The notes under the pieces: generated by a model
Database searches by the model: none
What the model was told of the DNA's origin: nothing
The model's input: the letters and a program-made list of their open reading frames with translations, nothing else
Assembly: GCA_005408345.1 (NCBI GenBank)
Contig: SEMN01000888.1
Span: forward strand, 62,001-126,000
Direction: 5' to 3'
From: Macquaria australasica
Lineage: Eukaryota > Chordata > Actinopteri > Centrarchiformes > Percichthyidae
Length of the DNA stretch: 64,000 nucleotides
Shown here: in pieces, positions 11,176-22,925 of the stretch
How positions within the stretch are numbered: the first letter of the stretch is position 1
How the letters are laid out: the number at the start of each line of letters is the position of its first letter
Made by a program: the position numbers and the translations under genes

Positions 11176-12589
11176 TCCCTGTTCCACTTCAGCTCTTTGT
11201 CTGCCTTCACAGTGAAAGCTTACCTGTCTACTGAAGCATAGACACACAGACAGAAAACAGAGATTAGTACTTTTACTGTTTTGTTGTGTTTTTTAATGCT
11301 GATTATATTTGGACACTTGGATGACGCTGCTCATTTATGCAATGAAGCATCGAGAACTGAACTAAGGGAAGAGAAGGAGAATGAGAAAGATGGAGAGAGA
11401 GAAAGAGATGGAATTGGCTACTCATTGTAGGGCATATTAGACAAAGGGAGGGAGAATGTGAAAGAGAAAAAGCAGGACAGGGAACTGAAGGAGGAAATGG
11501 ACAGATAACCACCACTCTGGATGCTTTACACAAAGGCAATCAATTTCTACTTCAGGTTGATGATTGGGTCAAAAAAAGGTAAAGAGAATTTTTCTGTTTT
11601 TGTTACAAGGAATTTTGGTTGCTTGAAGTTTGCTTGTGTCTAATTGGCCAATGCAGTGTGTTGCCGCATTTTATTGTGGCAAAAGTTGATCCTGGTTCAA
11701 CTTTTTCTGGGCGTTCCTTTCTTCTGGCACCGTGTTGCGCCAGTTGCACTGTTCTCATTGAAATGAATAAGGAGATTGTATCTTTTTTTGCAGCCATGTA
11801 GTTCTTTGCTACTGTTGTTCTGAACACTGAATTAACGTCCACAATCATGTAACACTCTTTTTGTCAGCTGCTACCAACATATTCCCTCAAGTGGGGCAAA
11901 ATTGAATGCTAACACATTTCACAAGGTATCACATCAAGGCAGAATGGTGACTCAAGGCAGAATGGTGACTCGTGATTTCGTGATTGTTGATTGTTAGCTT
12001 GTTGTGTTCTAATTGTTCTTTAAAAGAATTACAAAATTGGTTGTTGATTCAAACATCTAAAAACCTATGTTTATGTTTTAGCAGAGCAGGAAGTAGCATG
12101 ATATTCATATACAAAAAGCCTTAGAGAGTACAGTAGGTCAGGGTGGATGAGGTGGATGGCTAGGCATTGGTTTCAGATTTGGAGAGAGACAATGTTTAGC
12201 TGATGGGCCTGGACCTGACTTGGTCCTGAATGAATTAGGGATCAAATATAAGGTGCAGTACTCTAGTCCAGGGAAAGAGATGAGTTAGGAGAGAGGGAAG
12301 GATGGAGGAGGTGAGGAAAAGAAGAATAGACCATTACAGGAGAGACCGAGACAGCAAAGAAAGAGAAATTTCAAGAGGCGGGGGGTAGAAAGTCTTTACA
12401 GAGAGGAAAAGAAGCATGAAGAAGGTGGAGAAGAGTAGAGGAAGGAGTGAGAGAATAATATATCAGTGTGTCGGATAAACAGCATCCAATTCCATTTCAT
12501 CCGGACTTCAAAGGCCCAGAGCAGCAGGGAATCGGACTTCAGCTGAAAGGAGGTGGTCACCTCCACCCGAACCTGGCCACTGTGGGCTA
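11176..12589. other. noncoding, two purine-rich blocks and an 18-bp duplication
   Basis: Plus-strand purine-rich segments lie at 11358-11500 and 12270-12460. A perfect tandem duplication of TCAAGGCAGAATGGTGAC occupies 11934-11951 and 11952-11969. The segment around 11620-11850 looks like an interspersed repeat but has no defined ends. No coding signal. Confidence 0.55.
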
Positions 12590-12652
12590 CTTTTTTTACA
12601 TTATAGTCATTTTAACTGAAGCTTTTATCCACAGCGACTTACCACCAGTCTT
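12590..12652 (+). repeat. fragment of common fish repeat (TTTTATCCACAGCGACTTAC)
   Basis: The string GAAGCTTTTATCCACAGCGACTTACCAC matches a short conserved block I recognise in many fish retroposon/MITE copies (consensus TTTATCCAAAGCGACTTAC; here one base differs). Flanking sequence does not extend the match, so only a relic is called. Confidence 0.45.
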
Positions 12653-13450
12653 CACTATAGCTATCAGCCATGGCAAGAACTGTTTCCTTTGAAATCAATC
12701 AAAGCTGCTCTGCTGTGGCCAGTGGAGGCAAATAATTACACAGGTTTGGTTCTCCGTATCTTCCTCATGTTGTGCATTTAAATAATCAGAAAGGTGAACT
12801 AATAGATTTTTGGTGTAATCACTGAATAATGTTAAATACAGTGACATTAAATTAAACTTAAATTAATACTACTGTTTTTGCCTCAGTCTTTGTTTACACC
12901 TGCATAAAAACTCCAGTTCTTTTCCCAATTCACCTTTTTGTCAAAATAAAATTTTGATTGAATCGCATCATGACAAAATGATCTGATTTTGTCAACATTT
13001 TACAAAATTCTATTGTGCAAATGAATGTTTTTAAACATGTTGTAATTAACACAAAATAAATTTTATTTTATTTGTTTAACAAATTATAACATTACATTTA
13101 CAATTCATAACAATGAATCACATACTTTTAAATGAATAATGTCACGAGTCACTGTCTGTTCATTGGGTTTCCTATTCTGAAACAAACATTAAATACATAT
13201 TTTCAGGACCTCTTTTTTTTTTTAAATCATGGTATTGGTCACTCAGAAGAATCAATATGAATATTTTAATATTTTTGTATCATAATCTGTTATATGCATT
13301 TTCTCTTTGCCAAAAATTGTTTGTAGGAACATGTTAAACTGCTAAAAAAACAACAACACTTTTACTGTTCAATGTTTTATTAAAACAACATTTCCAACCC
13401 AAGCGATGACAAATATGTACCTTTGACCAAAATTACCACCTTTTTGTGAG
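12653..13450. other. AT-rich noncoding sequence
   Basis: Strongly AT-rich, with long A/T runs near 12890-13380. Nothing resembles a gene or a bounded element. Confidence 0.6.
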
Positions 13451-13466
13451 TTAGGGTTAGGGTTAG
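13451..13466 (+). repeat. very short interstitial telomere-like repeat
   Basis: TTAGGGTTAGGGTTAG, about two and a half vertebrate telomere units. It is too short to imply a former chromosome end; such strings also occur within fish interspersed repeats. Confidence 0.7.
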
Positions 13467-13560
13467 AAAAACCACAGGAAAACACAGGATTTCTGATTTT
13501 ATAGAACAAATGAAACGACGCCTGCAAGCTAGTTCAGACAGTCAACAGTCTCCACAACCA

Positions 13561-13860
13561 TCTACCAAACACACCCTCCCAATTTGGCAGTCTATTTAAG
13601 CTGCAAAAATGTCCCATCTCTCCCTCTGCCTGTCAAGTCAACTGCTGCCTTGCATCAGTATTGCTGCCTTTCTTTCAGCCCCACCACCACCACCCCATCA
13701 TCCACCTGCAGGCTCCAGCTAGGGGGTTTAAGATATTTGCTGATATATCACTCCCCAATATCTCTATGTAAACATATCTGCGGGGAGTGACGAGGTCAGA
13801 GCCTAGATGCTAAACTCTATGTTCTGCTGCTATAATAAACATTTCAAACATGAGTTGTCT
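13561..13860 (+). mobile_element. LTR-like promoter/polyA module (tentative)
   Basis: A TATA-like TATTTAAG (13593-13600) is followed ~230 bp later by a consensus polyadenylation signal AATAAA (13834-13839) and a TGAGTTGTCTGACTGA end. A TATA box, a short R-like region and AATAAA in ~300 bp resemble the U3-R-U5 order of an LTR. I see no matching second LTR, no coding region and no clear target-site duplication, so a solo or partial LTR is only a hypothesis. Confidence 0.3.
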
Positions 13861-15167
13861 GACTGAACTATCTACTTGTATAGGAATTAGCACTTGCAAA
13901 TGCTGAAACCAGTTACACACAGTCAACCTCACCGGTCTGTTGTGTGATTTGGAGCAGGGAGTCTCAAACAGCACGTCACTCTCTTTTCATCATTTGATTT
14001 CATGCTTTCTCTTTTGAGGTGAGAGTTTTAATAAGCCCCTCAGAGTGTGTTTGCTATACCTGCACAGTTTGCATTTATTTTCCTCTCTGCTCTTCTCTTC
14101 TGTCTGCATCCCATGTGCAAATACAATCAAACAAAAAAAAAACAACTAAAACTTTGTCAAGAATGTGATTTTATTTTCCAAGGGAGGCAAAAATCACACA
14201 TTTTACCTTGTACACTTTATTTAATCATTTGAATCCAGAGTCTGTGTTTGCATTTTATTTGTAGAGTGACATCTTACTTCTGTTCTGTAAGTGCAGATTT
14301 AGTAAATCCCTATCTTTCTTTTTTTGAGGTGTTAGAGATTGTAAGATAATAAACCTCTCAGGATTTTCTTGAGTTCTTCTCCTATTCATTTGCTGTAAAG
14401 TGGCAAACTGAAACTTCATTGTAAAAAAGCTGTGCTACAGAATAGAGTGTGTTAGTGTTCCATGATGATTTTAGATGCTTTCTGATCTAAACCTTCTTGG
14501 GAAAACAGTGAATATCTGTGATGTTTTGGTCTAAAAAAATTAGAGATTATATCAATGATTGGCAACAATCCAAACAGTTTAGGTATCAGCCTTGAAAAAC
14601 TCATATCAGCAAAGCTTTACTCTCAGACTGGGCCCAACCTTCAAACACACAGCCTCAACTGCTGAGGATTCTGGGTCGAAACCGAGCTCTTTGCTCACTT
14701 TACAGCAGAAATCTATCAATCCTGTGGACGTTGATGCAGTTTATCTGAGAAGAAAAGAAGAAGCTTTTTCTGTATCTGTCTGCCTCTATCTTACTATTCA
14801 AGACACCTTATCTGAATCATGAGCCCGTCCCAGGAATGAGGGAGCTGTAAACACAAGAAAAGGGGGTCCGTGTTTTATAGCCCTGTCTCCGAAACTCTTT
14901 CTGATGGGGTCATCCATCCTGTGTGGAGGATAACGTATAAAAGAGACAAAGACAGAGACAAAGACAGCTGATTGAAATCATCTTTCTTTACTTAATTCTC
15001 TATCCTGGGACACGACTTGTTCTACTCTATAAATTAATGAAGTTTCCAAGATCTGTCTGTCAAAGTATCAGATTTGTTGATTCACAGAGCACAGGCTGTT
15101 AAAAATAACTACATTTCTCTTTAGTTTCAGACTAGAAAATCTTCAGTTTATGAAAAGCAGCAAGACT
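13861..15167. other. unique sequence, no gene seen
   Basis: Noncoding, AT-leaning. Frames of 61-76 codons lack family features. A short tandem of AGACAAAGACAGAGACAAAG lies at ~14943-14963. Confidence 0.55.
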
Positions 15168-15850
15168 AAGGCTACATCCACACTAATACACTTTTGTTTT
15201 AAAACTCATAACTTTTGCTACATTTATGCCTAGTGTCCACACTACTCCAGCATTTTATTACCCCTAAAATGGAGACCTTTTAAAATGCTGCTGACTCCGT
15301 TTTAGTCTGAAAACTCTGGATTGCGTTTTAGTTAGGACGGGGGGAAACGGAGATGTTCTAAAACAATGACGCAGACGCCCACGTTCGCTTCTTGATTGGG
15401 TCTTATCAGCCACGATGTGTCATCTGTGAATCGCCACGTCCCTATCACATGACCCTTTCCTGAAAACAAACGACATCAGCCTTGACTACCAGCAGTTAAT
15501 TCAACATGGACAACGAATCACAACACTTACTTTCAGGAACAGTTCCACCTTGTTGTCGGTCCAGGCATAGAAATCTCTGCTCTTACTTTTCTCCATTGCT
15601 GTTCTTTGTTCGTAGTATTTTCTGCAACTAACTAAGCAACCAACCGCAGAGTAGACAATCTGCTTCCTGTGTATATCAGCGTGCATGTGAATGGTCATGT
15701 GATATGCGTGTTCAGGCATGTAGAATGGGCAAAAACCCAAAAAATAAACAATCCATCGAAAACAGAACATTCCACAGCAAGCATTTTCCACTTATATACT
15801 TACACTTCTACACGTGTATAGATTTCTCTCATTTATCGTGTTAAGATTAA
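15168..15850. mobile_element. decayed DNA-transposon remnant (GGCTACATCCACACTA family)
   Basis: The left part begins AAGGCTACATCCACACTAAT and contains AAAACTCATAACTTTTGCTA and CTAAAATGGAGACC, matching a repeat family I associate with percomorph genomes. A matching right inverted terminus is not visible, so the element is truncated or its right boundary is diverged. It encloses a minus-strand peptide (15501-15596) with a Myb/SANT-like start. Superfamily assignment is not supported. Confidence 0.45.
15501..15596 (-). pseudogene. Myb/SANT-like domain fragment from transposon
   Basis: From the ATG at 15596 the frame reads 31 residues before a stop. Residues 9-23 (FYAWTDNKVELFLKV) fit the beginning of Myb/SANT-like DNA-binding domains, whose first helix typically reads W(T/S)xxEVxxLL. 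Such domains occur in accessory proteins of some DNA transposons. The conserved remainder of the domain is missing. The upstream extension of the frame (15597-15791) looks noncoding. The resemblance rests on one helix. Confidence 0.35.
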
Positions 15851-17193
15851 ACTTTACACTGGACTGTTGCTGTAGATGTGATGAAACATTTTACATTAGG
15901 TCCAATGGGTAATTTGTTCATGTTTTTGTGTGAGCATCTGGCAATGAAATTATATGGTGTATTTATTTTTTCTATTATGTGCATGTGTAGAAATGGCAGT
16001 TTGTGAAGTTTTAAGGGCTTTTTAGTCCATTTGATTCTCTGGTCAGTTGGTCATATAAAATGACCACTGTTCAGTAAAAAAAATGATACAGAAAAGGGCA
16101 ATAAAAAGAGTTTGTTACAGAAATTACAGAGCAAAATGTGGATGCTGTGCTGAGATAGCTCTATAAAGATTAACAAAGATAACTGTGTGTGTGTGTGTGC
16201 AGCACTTGGCCATTGTGATATGTGGAGTCATGGTGTGATTTCCGATGAAACGACCTCAGTTATCATTAAATTCCCCTGCTGCCATTTATCAGACAATAGG
16301 TGAGGGAGAGCTTGTAGGAGAATGTGTGTGTATGTGTGTGCATGCATTTGATCATCCCTTTTCAGAGAAGAAGTCGATAAGAAGCGATTCTTTACCCCCA
16401 ACCTGCCCCTCATCTTTTCAGTCTTTTCTATTTTTCACTCTTTTCTCATTCATCTCTCCTTATATTAGAACTGGTCAATAAACTACGTCTCAGAGTGAAA
16501 TAATTTACATCCCTTCCTCTTTCCCTCTTTTCATCCCTACTGTCTCTGTGTCTTTTCAACTTTTATTCTGCCCATGTCTTCTTCTTTTCACTCCCTTTTT
16601 GTTCTTTTAAACACTTATTTTTCTCTCTCCTAACATCAACTGGTATTTCCTTACTACCAGAAAATCAAATCAGTGCTTACTGAGGTCCTGTGTATTAGAC
16701 TGGTACAGCATTGTATATTGTATTAAGCCAAAATTGTGATGACGGAGCATTGCAGAATCTCCAAAAAACGCTAAGCCGATTCTGGAAACATATCTCACCA
16801 CTTTGTGCAGGCATTTAAAATTCCACATTACTTGGAATTAACTAATACGTTTTAAAAAAGGTTTCATATCTGTTACTTGTACATCTAGATAGGAACATCT
16901 ATTTTATTAAATTAGCTGTTTCTTCACTCTTTCATGGTCTCAGTCAGGCATAAATCCAATGTTGCAGCACTGCAGTAATGCTGAATGTACTGATGTGATT
17001 TTGCAGTACGTGATTAATGTGCTATTATAGAGCTACAGAAACACACAGTCCCAGAGTGTCACTGAGTTATTTTCAGGTTGCTTTATTTGGTTAATGGGGT
17101 TGATATTGATGACAGAAGTTTCCCTGTTACTGCGGTAAAGGAATGCAGAGCTGATGGAAATCCATGAGGACTGAACACTCAGTTGTGTGTTAG
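15851..17193. other. noncoding; small GT repeats
   Basis: Contains a short (GT)n at ~16184-16199 and a pyrimidine-rich segment at 16390-16630. No gene or bounded mobile element can be supported. Confidence 0.55.
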
Positions 17194-17198
17194 ACACA

Positions 17199-17238
<40 letters not shown>
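17194..17238. repeat. (CA)n microsatellite
   Basis: Near-perfect CA run of about 45 bp with one interruption at the left end. Confidence 0.95.
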
Positions 17239-17239
<1 letters not shown>

Positions 17240-17789
17240 CTAGACTGACACAAGCACTTGCTACATAGATTTAGACATACACTGACCACATAAAAAGCAT
17301 ATGACCAAATGCATTAATTTCAGTGGACTGTACTCACCTCTCACCTCACCTCTGTGTGTGTGTGTTTGTACCTGGTTAAGCCCACCTTTCCTTGTAAGGC
17401 CTCACAGGCAAAACTGCTCTTTCTGAAGAGTATATTTTTCAAGGTGAGGCTTGTAGGTTTTAGGGCGGAGGTTAATAATGGCAGTTGTCTCCAGAAAAAT
17501 TACATCAGTGGTCGTTTATTGAAACAGTCTTAAGGAGTTGGATTATAGCCAGGATTAAGAATACAAAGGTCATGAGTCCTAGTTCCCACAGTGCAGTCCC
17601 ACTACTCACATTTTTGACAAGTCACCAAAAGTCTTTTAAATCTTTTTTTCCCTTCTCATTTATTTAAAGTCAAAGTTAAGTGTAAAAAGTGTCATAATGG
17701 GCCTTTAAACTCCAACCTTGTGTAATTTGTGTGTAATTTAAAAATTCACAGAGAAAATACCGAGGACATGACTTTAGTGTCCTCCGTCA
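17239..17789. other. noncoding sequence
   Basis: A short (TG)n at ~17354-17363; otherwise no feature seen. Confidence 0.5.
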
Positions 17790-18135
17790 TAGCTATGGCA
17801 CTGTTAGGAAGAAGGTTGGACCCGATGGACAAGCATTTCCACCAAGCAGTCCAGTTCAGTTCAGTTCATTACACATTGCAGCAGTCATTTTCACATTTCC
17901 ACTGGCAAAAGTTGTGAATGGTACCAATAGAACTACTCCATTCCATCCTGTTTTTAAAGTTTAAAGTTTGATGTCTGCCATTGTGTTCTTGTATTCCTTT
18001 GTTTGCTGTGTTGAGTTAGATATGATGTCACGCTACTTACATGGTTGACGCTGCTATTACTATCCGGTAACAACCCGCCTGCATTTAAGAGTACTGTCTG
18101 CGGTGGAAACGCAAAACAGATCTAGAGTTTAGGTA
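17790..18135. mobile_element. hAT-like interspersed repeat (tentative)
   Basis: Blocks ACAAGCATTTCCACCAAGCA, AGTTCAGTTCAGTTCATTAC, CACATTTCCACTGGCAAAAG, AATGGTACCAATAGAACTAC and TGCGGTGGAAACGC match a fish repeat in which TTTCCACC and GGTGGAAA occur near opposite ends (here ~17838 and ~18099). No exact target-site duplication is seen. Non-autonomous, with no ORF. Confidence 0.45.
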
Positions 18136-18370
18136 CATGTAGGAACGGGTTAGGTATGGGTTTCAAGATTTATAAGATATTCTGAAATCTGTCTTGCGTC
18201 CCAACTGTCCCCACTGTTTCACATGCATAACAAAACACAACATCAAGCAACAAATCAAATACTACGAACATATTTTACATCAGACATTACAAATAAGTAG
18301 CTGCAGTGCAATCAATTTAATCACACTTTTATGTTCAGAGCTTAGTCTACACAGGTACACTGAGGCCTAC
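18136..18370. other. spacer, no feature seen
   Basis: Unique AT-rich sequence next to the LINE fragment. Confidence 0.5.
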
Positions 18371-18842
18371 TTAGAAGCCAAACTCTGATTTTACAGACTG
18401 AGAAACAAAATTGTTCCGCAGTCTGCTCAGTTTAGCCTGTGGGACTCTAAATCTTCTGTTTGATGGCAAAAGCTGATATTCTTCAAATAAACTATGAGGG
18501 GCCTGATGTAATATTACCAGCCAGAGACAACATTCTTTTAGTATAAGAAGACTCAAGCGTTTGACTCAAAATCTTTGAGCAGATACTTAGCAGTTTAGCT
18601 TTAAGTTGAACAGAGAGACAACTGTACCATGCACTGATTCCATACTGTATAACACTCTGTATTATAGACTGGACAAATAATAACAGGATCTGTGTTTTTG
18701 CTCCAAATGACTTCAGGCTCCTAAGAAAGTTATGTTGTTGTACCTGACTACAGATATAATCTGTACGTGCACTCCAAGATAAAGCAGCATCCACAAACAG
18801 ATGGTAAAAGTGATCACTAGAGGTTTCAGAATGACAGTACAA
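18371..18842 (-). pseudogene. LINE RT C-terminal fragment, frameshifted
   Basis: Two overlapping minus-strand frames together give the post-palm region of a CR1/L2/Rex1-type reverse transcriptase. The first (18842-18492) contains LSWSARTDYICSQVQQ, FLRSLKSFGA, IQSVIQYGISAW and LSVQLKAKL. The second (18556-18371) continues with HSLFEEYQLLPS and RFRVPQAKLSR. The switch between frames near 18500-18550 is a frameshift. Palm motifs A and C are absent, so the fragment is 5'-truncated and non-functional. Its sequence is distinct from the LINE at 1434-2935, indicating a second LINE lineage. Confidence 0.75.
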
Positions 18843-18884
18843 ATTGTTAGACAGATTATTATGCTTGGAAAGAAAAAAGAAGAA

Positions 18885-19026
18885 TGTTCAAGATTGTTTT
18901 TGTGTGTATGTGTTAATTTGTGTGTTTGTCCTGAATAGCAGTGGACAGCAGCCTTCAACGGCAGCAGCAGGCAGATTCCAGTGGCAGCCATGCATGAATA
19001 CACAGCTGCAGGGAGGACACACAGAG

Positions 19027-19064
<38 letters not shown>

Positions 19065-19401
19065 AGATTCACACACACACATGGATGCATACAGATGACT
19101 TGCATTTGTAAAAACACATACACACACACACAGACACACACTCAGTCACAACCAAGGAGATCCAAGTATACACACAATCCCACATACAGGTCCACAAAAC
19201 ACACACACACACACACACACACACATAGGTCCACACACTCATGGTTGCCTCTACATTTTAATCTGTGATGACATTAGCAAACAACAGTGTGACCGAGACT
19301 GAAAAGGCAAGGAGAGAGAGACACAGAGAGGAAAGAGAGAGAGAGAGAGAGAGAGGATGGAAAGCAAAGGCTAACCACTATACTGTGACAGGAAAGATAT
19401 G

Positions 19402-19435
<34 letters not shown>

Positions 19436-19440
19436 TTGGT
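18885..19440. repeat. CA/GA simple-repeat cluster
   Basis: (AC)17 at 19029-19062, further CA blocks at 19070-19145, (AC)n at 19198-19226, (GA)n at 19334-19354 and (CA)n at 19403-19434. Frames reading Thr-His or Cys-Val on either strand are artefacts. Confidence 0.93.
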
Positions 19441-19538
19441 ATTTACAAGTAATTGACAACTACATAACAGGATTGTGGTATAAGTAGAGCTAAGACTGAC
19501 AAAGTGTAGCTTAGAGTGACAGGTGATGAGTGAACGTC

Positions 19539-20178
19539 AATTAAGAGAGCTGCACCATGCTCCAAGATGGCACTCCATACATCCCAGTGTAAGTTCCTCT
19601 CGGGCATATACGGTCAAAACGTTTTTCGGGCTTCCTCTGGCTTCTGCAGTTTTGGGCCCATTGAGCGTGCACATTAGGACCCTTCTCTGGTTGAGCCGGT
19701 TGAGAGGATGCCCATTAGAGACTTCCTTTTGCCCTGCCAGGTGACTTCTTGCTCACTTCCCACACATGAACAACATGCAAATGATGCAGCTCTTAGACTT
19801 TAATGGACCTAATCGCTCAAATACTGTTAAAAACTGATACAAAAAGTCATTTCGAGTTGTTTGTGATGCGCAGACAATGAATAATTAACTATTTTACAGC
19901 CATTTCTTTTGTAATGATTGTGTTTTGTTTATCCCAATCACTCTGGGCTTTGAGGTGATTGTGGTGTGGTAGCCACTACATCACAAATTGCGCCATTATG
20001 TCCTATAAAATGTAAAAAGTCTCAAAGAGCTGTATCATTATTAATTTATTCTATTCATATGGAGTCAGCAGGAGCCAGAAGAAGGAACTATGTGCTCATG
20101 CTCTATGGGCCTAAGTCTGAGGAGCATATGGAATGACAAGGGCGCCATCTTGGAATATAGTATCCAATTTTCTTAATT
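19539..20178. other. candidate degraded element with inverted ends
   Basis: The left end AATTAAGA...CCAAGATGG (19539-19570) and the right end CCATCTTGG...TCTTAATT (~20146-20178) pair as spaced inverted blocks with different sequence between them. The interior contains GGACCTAATCGCTCAAATAC and no coding signal. The short matches could be coincidence. Confidence 0.25.
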
Positions 20179-20586
20179 CATCCATGGAATAAAAATTTTT
20201 AAAATTTATGTAACAACATGACCACTCTTCTGGTGCCACCCTCAGGCCTAACTTTACATTTTTTTGCTCCAATAGTGGAGAAGAATAGCAAAGTTGTCTC
20301 AACTGTACATTCAACTATTTTGTTTTCTGCTGAGTAATGAGCCTCATCAAGTGTTCATTCTATGTACGTTGACATTTTATTACACTTTGGGTTTATTACA
20401 TAAAATGTGTGGCTGTTCTGAGCAGCTCACCGTGGCGAACAACAGAGGATTGTGGCTACATTGTCAATTCTATTTAGAGAGACATTTTGTTACATTTTGA
20501 CAGTTTTACATTGTGTGGCACTTATGACATTATCGGCTTCCGCGAGGATGATGAAGGAAGAGAAAGACTTGCACTGGGGAAGAGAA

Positions 20587-20970
20587 AACACACACACACA
20601 CACACACAGAGGAGGATCTAACCGCCCTTATCTTGTTATTTCTGATGGGCTTGTACTTTCTTGCTTTTATCTTTTGCTTTTGTATCTGTATTTGTTGTTC
20701 TCTGATCTCCGTAAAGCACTCTCTGACAAACCTGTTTGATAAAAGCACTTTAGGAATAGATCGGACTTGGCTTAGAGAAGAGAACAAGCGAAGAGGAGAG
20801 AGGCAGAGACAGAGAGGCAGATCAACAGGAGGACAACAGGTAGAAGGAAAGAGTCAGAAGACATAAGATGAGGATGAGAAAACCATGGATCAGATCAACA
20901 GCAGAGGAATGATGAGAGGAGGAAGGTAGAGGAGACAGAAGACTTCTACAAGGAGCAACAAGTGAAGGTA
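20587..20970. repeat. (CA)n, decayed retroposon-like tail, purine-rich block
   Basis: (CA)11 at 20587-20608. At 20690-20755 a TTGTTCTCTGATCTCC ... AAAAGCACTTTA segment resembles retroposon 3' ends; a similar AAAAGCACTTTATAAATAAA occurs at ~24767-24786. From 20765 to 20960 the plus strand is purine-rich. No gene. Confidence 0.5.
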
Positions 20971-22452
20971 GTTTCCTTAACTGTTTTCAGCAAAAATGTT
21001 AGATAAACCCACGTTACACTACTTGCCCAGCATCGAGCCACAGGAAGACAAAGTTACTGATTAACTGATGAACATAGTGGAGCATTAAGCAGCCAGATAT
21101 TTCCTTCATGAAGCTAAAAGTACATTTAAAGTGGCCAGAAACAAGACTCCAAAATGAATGCTAATGTTGCTTCTATCTGCTAAATGTGTAAATAAGCAAC
21201 TGTTTGCTAACAAGTTCACCATATGAACTTAATGAGGTGATAATATGTCAGTGTTGTGTTTCTACTGCCCCCAAGTGGCCAAAAAATAAGTAATAAGTAA
21301 TTTTCATAACCAAGTTAGCTAACTGGAATACATGAATGTAAAGATGGTTTATTTGTCAAAATACAAAAATGTCAATGAAGTATTTTAGAATTTACAAATT
21401 ATGAAGTACCCTCAGAAATTCCAGCACAATATTGAACACACAGTAGTTAATAAAACACCGCCCCCACAATGCAGGGGCCTGTCAACAGGAATGCATTGAT
21501 CCGAAGCAAAATGTAAGACATGCAAAGTTAATTTGTGATGCTGCACTAGATTCACTTGATAGATCTTTCTCACGGCATACTTTTCAACCTGTCATAGCCA
21601 ATAACAACACTGATGATGGGATTGTTCCATTTATGTGTCCCAGTAAGCCCTATTAGTGAGCTAGCAAGCCAGTGCTATGGTTCTGACATTGGCATAACTA
21701 AATGGAATGCTGCCATTATGGATGCAATTGCTGTAGTTACACCTGTTGATGAAATGTCCTCTGTGAGAAAGGTCTATTCCTCACCTGACGAGCCATTCTT
21801 TGCAGCTATGGCTCACCAGGAAATGAAGAGAACAACAAAGCTGTCAATCTCCAGTGCTGGAAAACAGTAATGTGACCTATGCAGCAGGGTTTTACATCTA
21901 CCTGCACCAACATATGACTCCCCTGGTGTGTGGGTTTACATACAAAATAATAGGTTATGCTGTTGTGCTTTTGGCCTTGGAAAAACGATAACACTTTGGC
22001 TCCGGCTACTAAAGTTAAACTTAAAATATAAAAACAGTTTTAACCTGCCCCGTAATTCTGCCTCTGAGAAAACATTTGTTGAACTGAATCTCACATCTGT
22101 GTAACAGTCCAAATGCTCCAGTGGAGCTGATCAGTGGCTGACGGTAGGAGACTGCGGCAGGACCAGTCAGCTCCCAGGTGTCAATGCTGTGTGAATGTGA
22201 AACCAGATGGTGCAAGAAAAAAAAACAAGAAAGCATCCACAGCCAGTTTTCCCTTGATATAATTTCAAAAAAAAAAAAAAGTAGAATATTGGAGAAAATA
22301 AGAGGAAAAACTTCATTAAGAATCCTCAGAGTTTTACTTTGATGTCAGAAATCGTTTTGTCAGAGTCTGAGCAGCAGTGTTCAGCTCCTGAATATCTCAA
22401 TTTTGAAGGAAACCTTTTAAACAGAGACAAGGCAGAAAATGATGCAACTGTT
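20971..22452. other. noncoding; one CTCF-like motif and a poly-A run
   Basis: Unique sequence apart from the motif at 21265-21278 and an A-run at 22267-22281. An 85-codon plus-strand frame (21613-21870) has only a faint, unconvincing resemblance to transposase catalytic regions and is not called. Confidence 0.5.
21265..21278 (-). promoter_or_regulatory. CTCF-like core motif
   Basis: On the minus strand the bases read CCACTTGGGGGCAG, matching the vertebrate CTCF core CCASYAGRKGGCRS at 13 of 14 positions (T for A at position 6). Binding is not shown; one mismatch lies in the conserved centre. Confidence 0.3.
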
Positions 22453-22464
22453 TGTGTGTGTGTT

Positions 22465-22518
<54 letters not shown>
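22453..22518. repeat. interrupted (GT)n microsatellite
   Basis: About 66 bp of GT with three TTTG interruptions in the left half and a perfect run to the right. Confidence 0.95.
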
Positions 22519-22520
<2 letters not shown>

Positions 22521-22751
22521 TATGAGTGTCCACACAAGTATTATACTGTTTGTTAGGTTACAAAAATGTGATGTATGTAAATATGTCTCATATATATATA
22601 TGTTTGTGTTTTTAAAAGAAGAAACACAGGGACGCACCAGCAGCGTGTGTCTGAAACTGAGTGTGTGTGTGAAAGAGAGATAAATGCAAACACAAAGAAG
22701 TGACATGAATGACCCCTCATAAACATTATAGCCAGGAGAGAGACAACCTTC

Positions 22752-22925
<174 letters not shown>

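Noticed and set aside
13451..13466. Interstitial telomere as evidence for chromosome fusion
   Set aside because: Only about 2.5 units; too short for a fusion scar.
18713..19141. 142-codon minus-strand frame reading Cys-Val repeats
   Set aside because: Driven by CA microsatellites; its C-terminal part is out of frame with the LINE fragment it overlaps.
19021..19434. CRISPR-like regularly spaced repeats
   Set aside because: The repeated blocks are plain CA microsatellites without constant-length spacers, and the genome is clearly eukaryotic.
21613..21870. 85-codon plus-strand frame with faint likeness to a transposase catalytic region
   Set aside because: The resemblance is a few residues only and no DDE motif, upstream domain or repeat ends were found.
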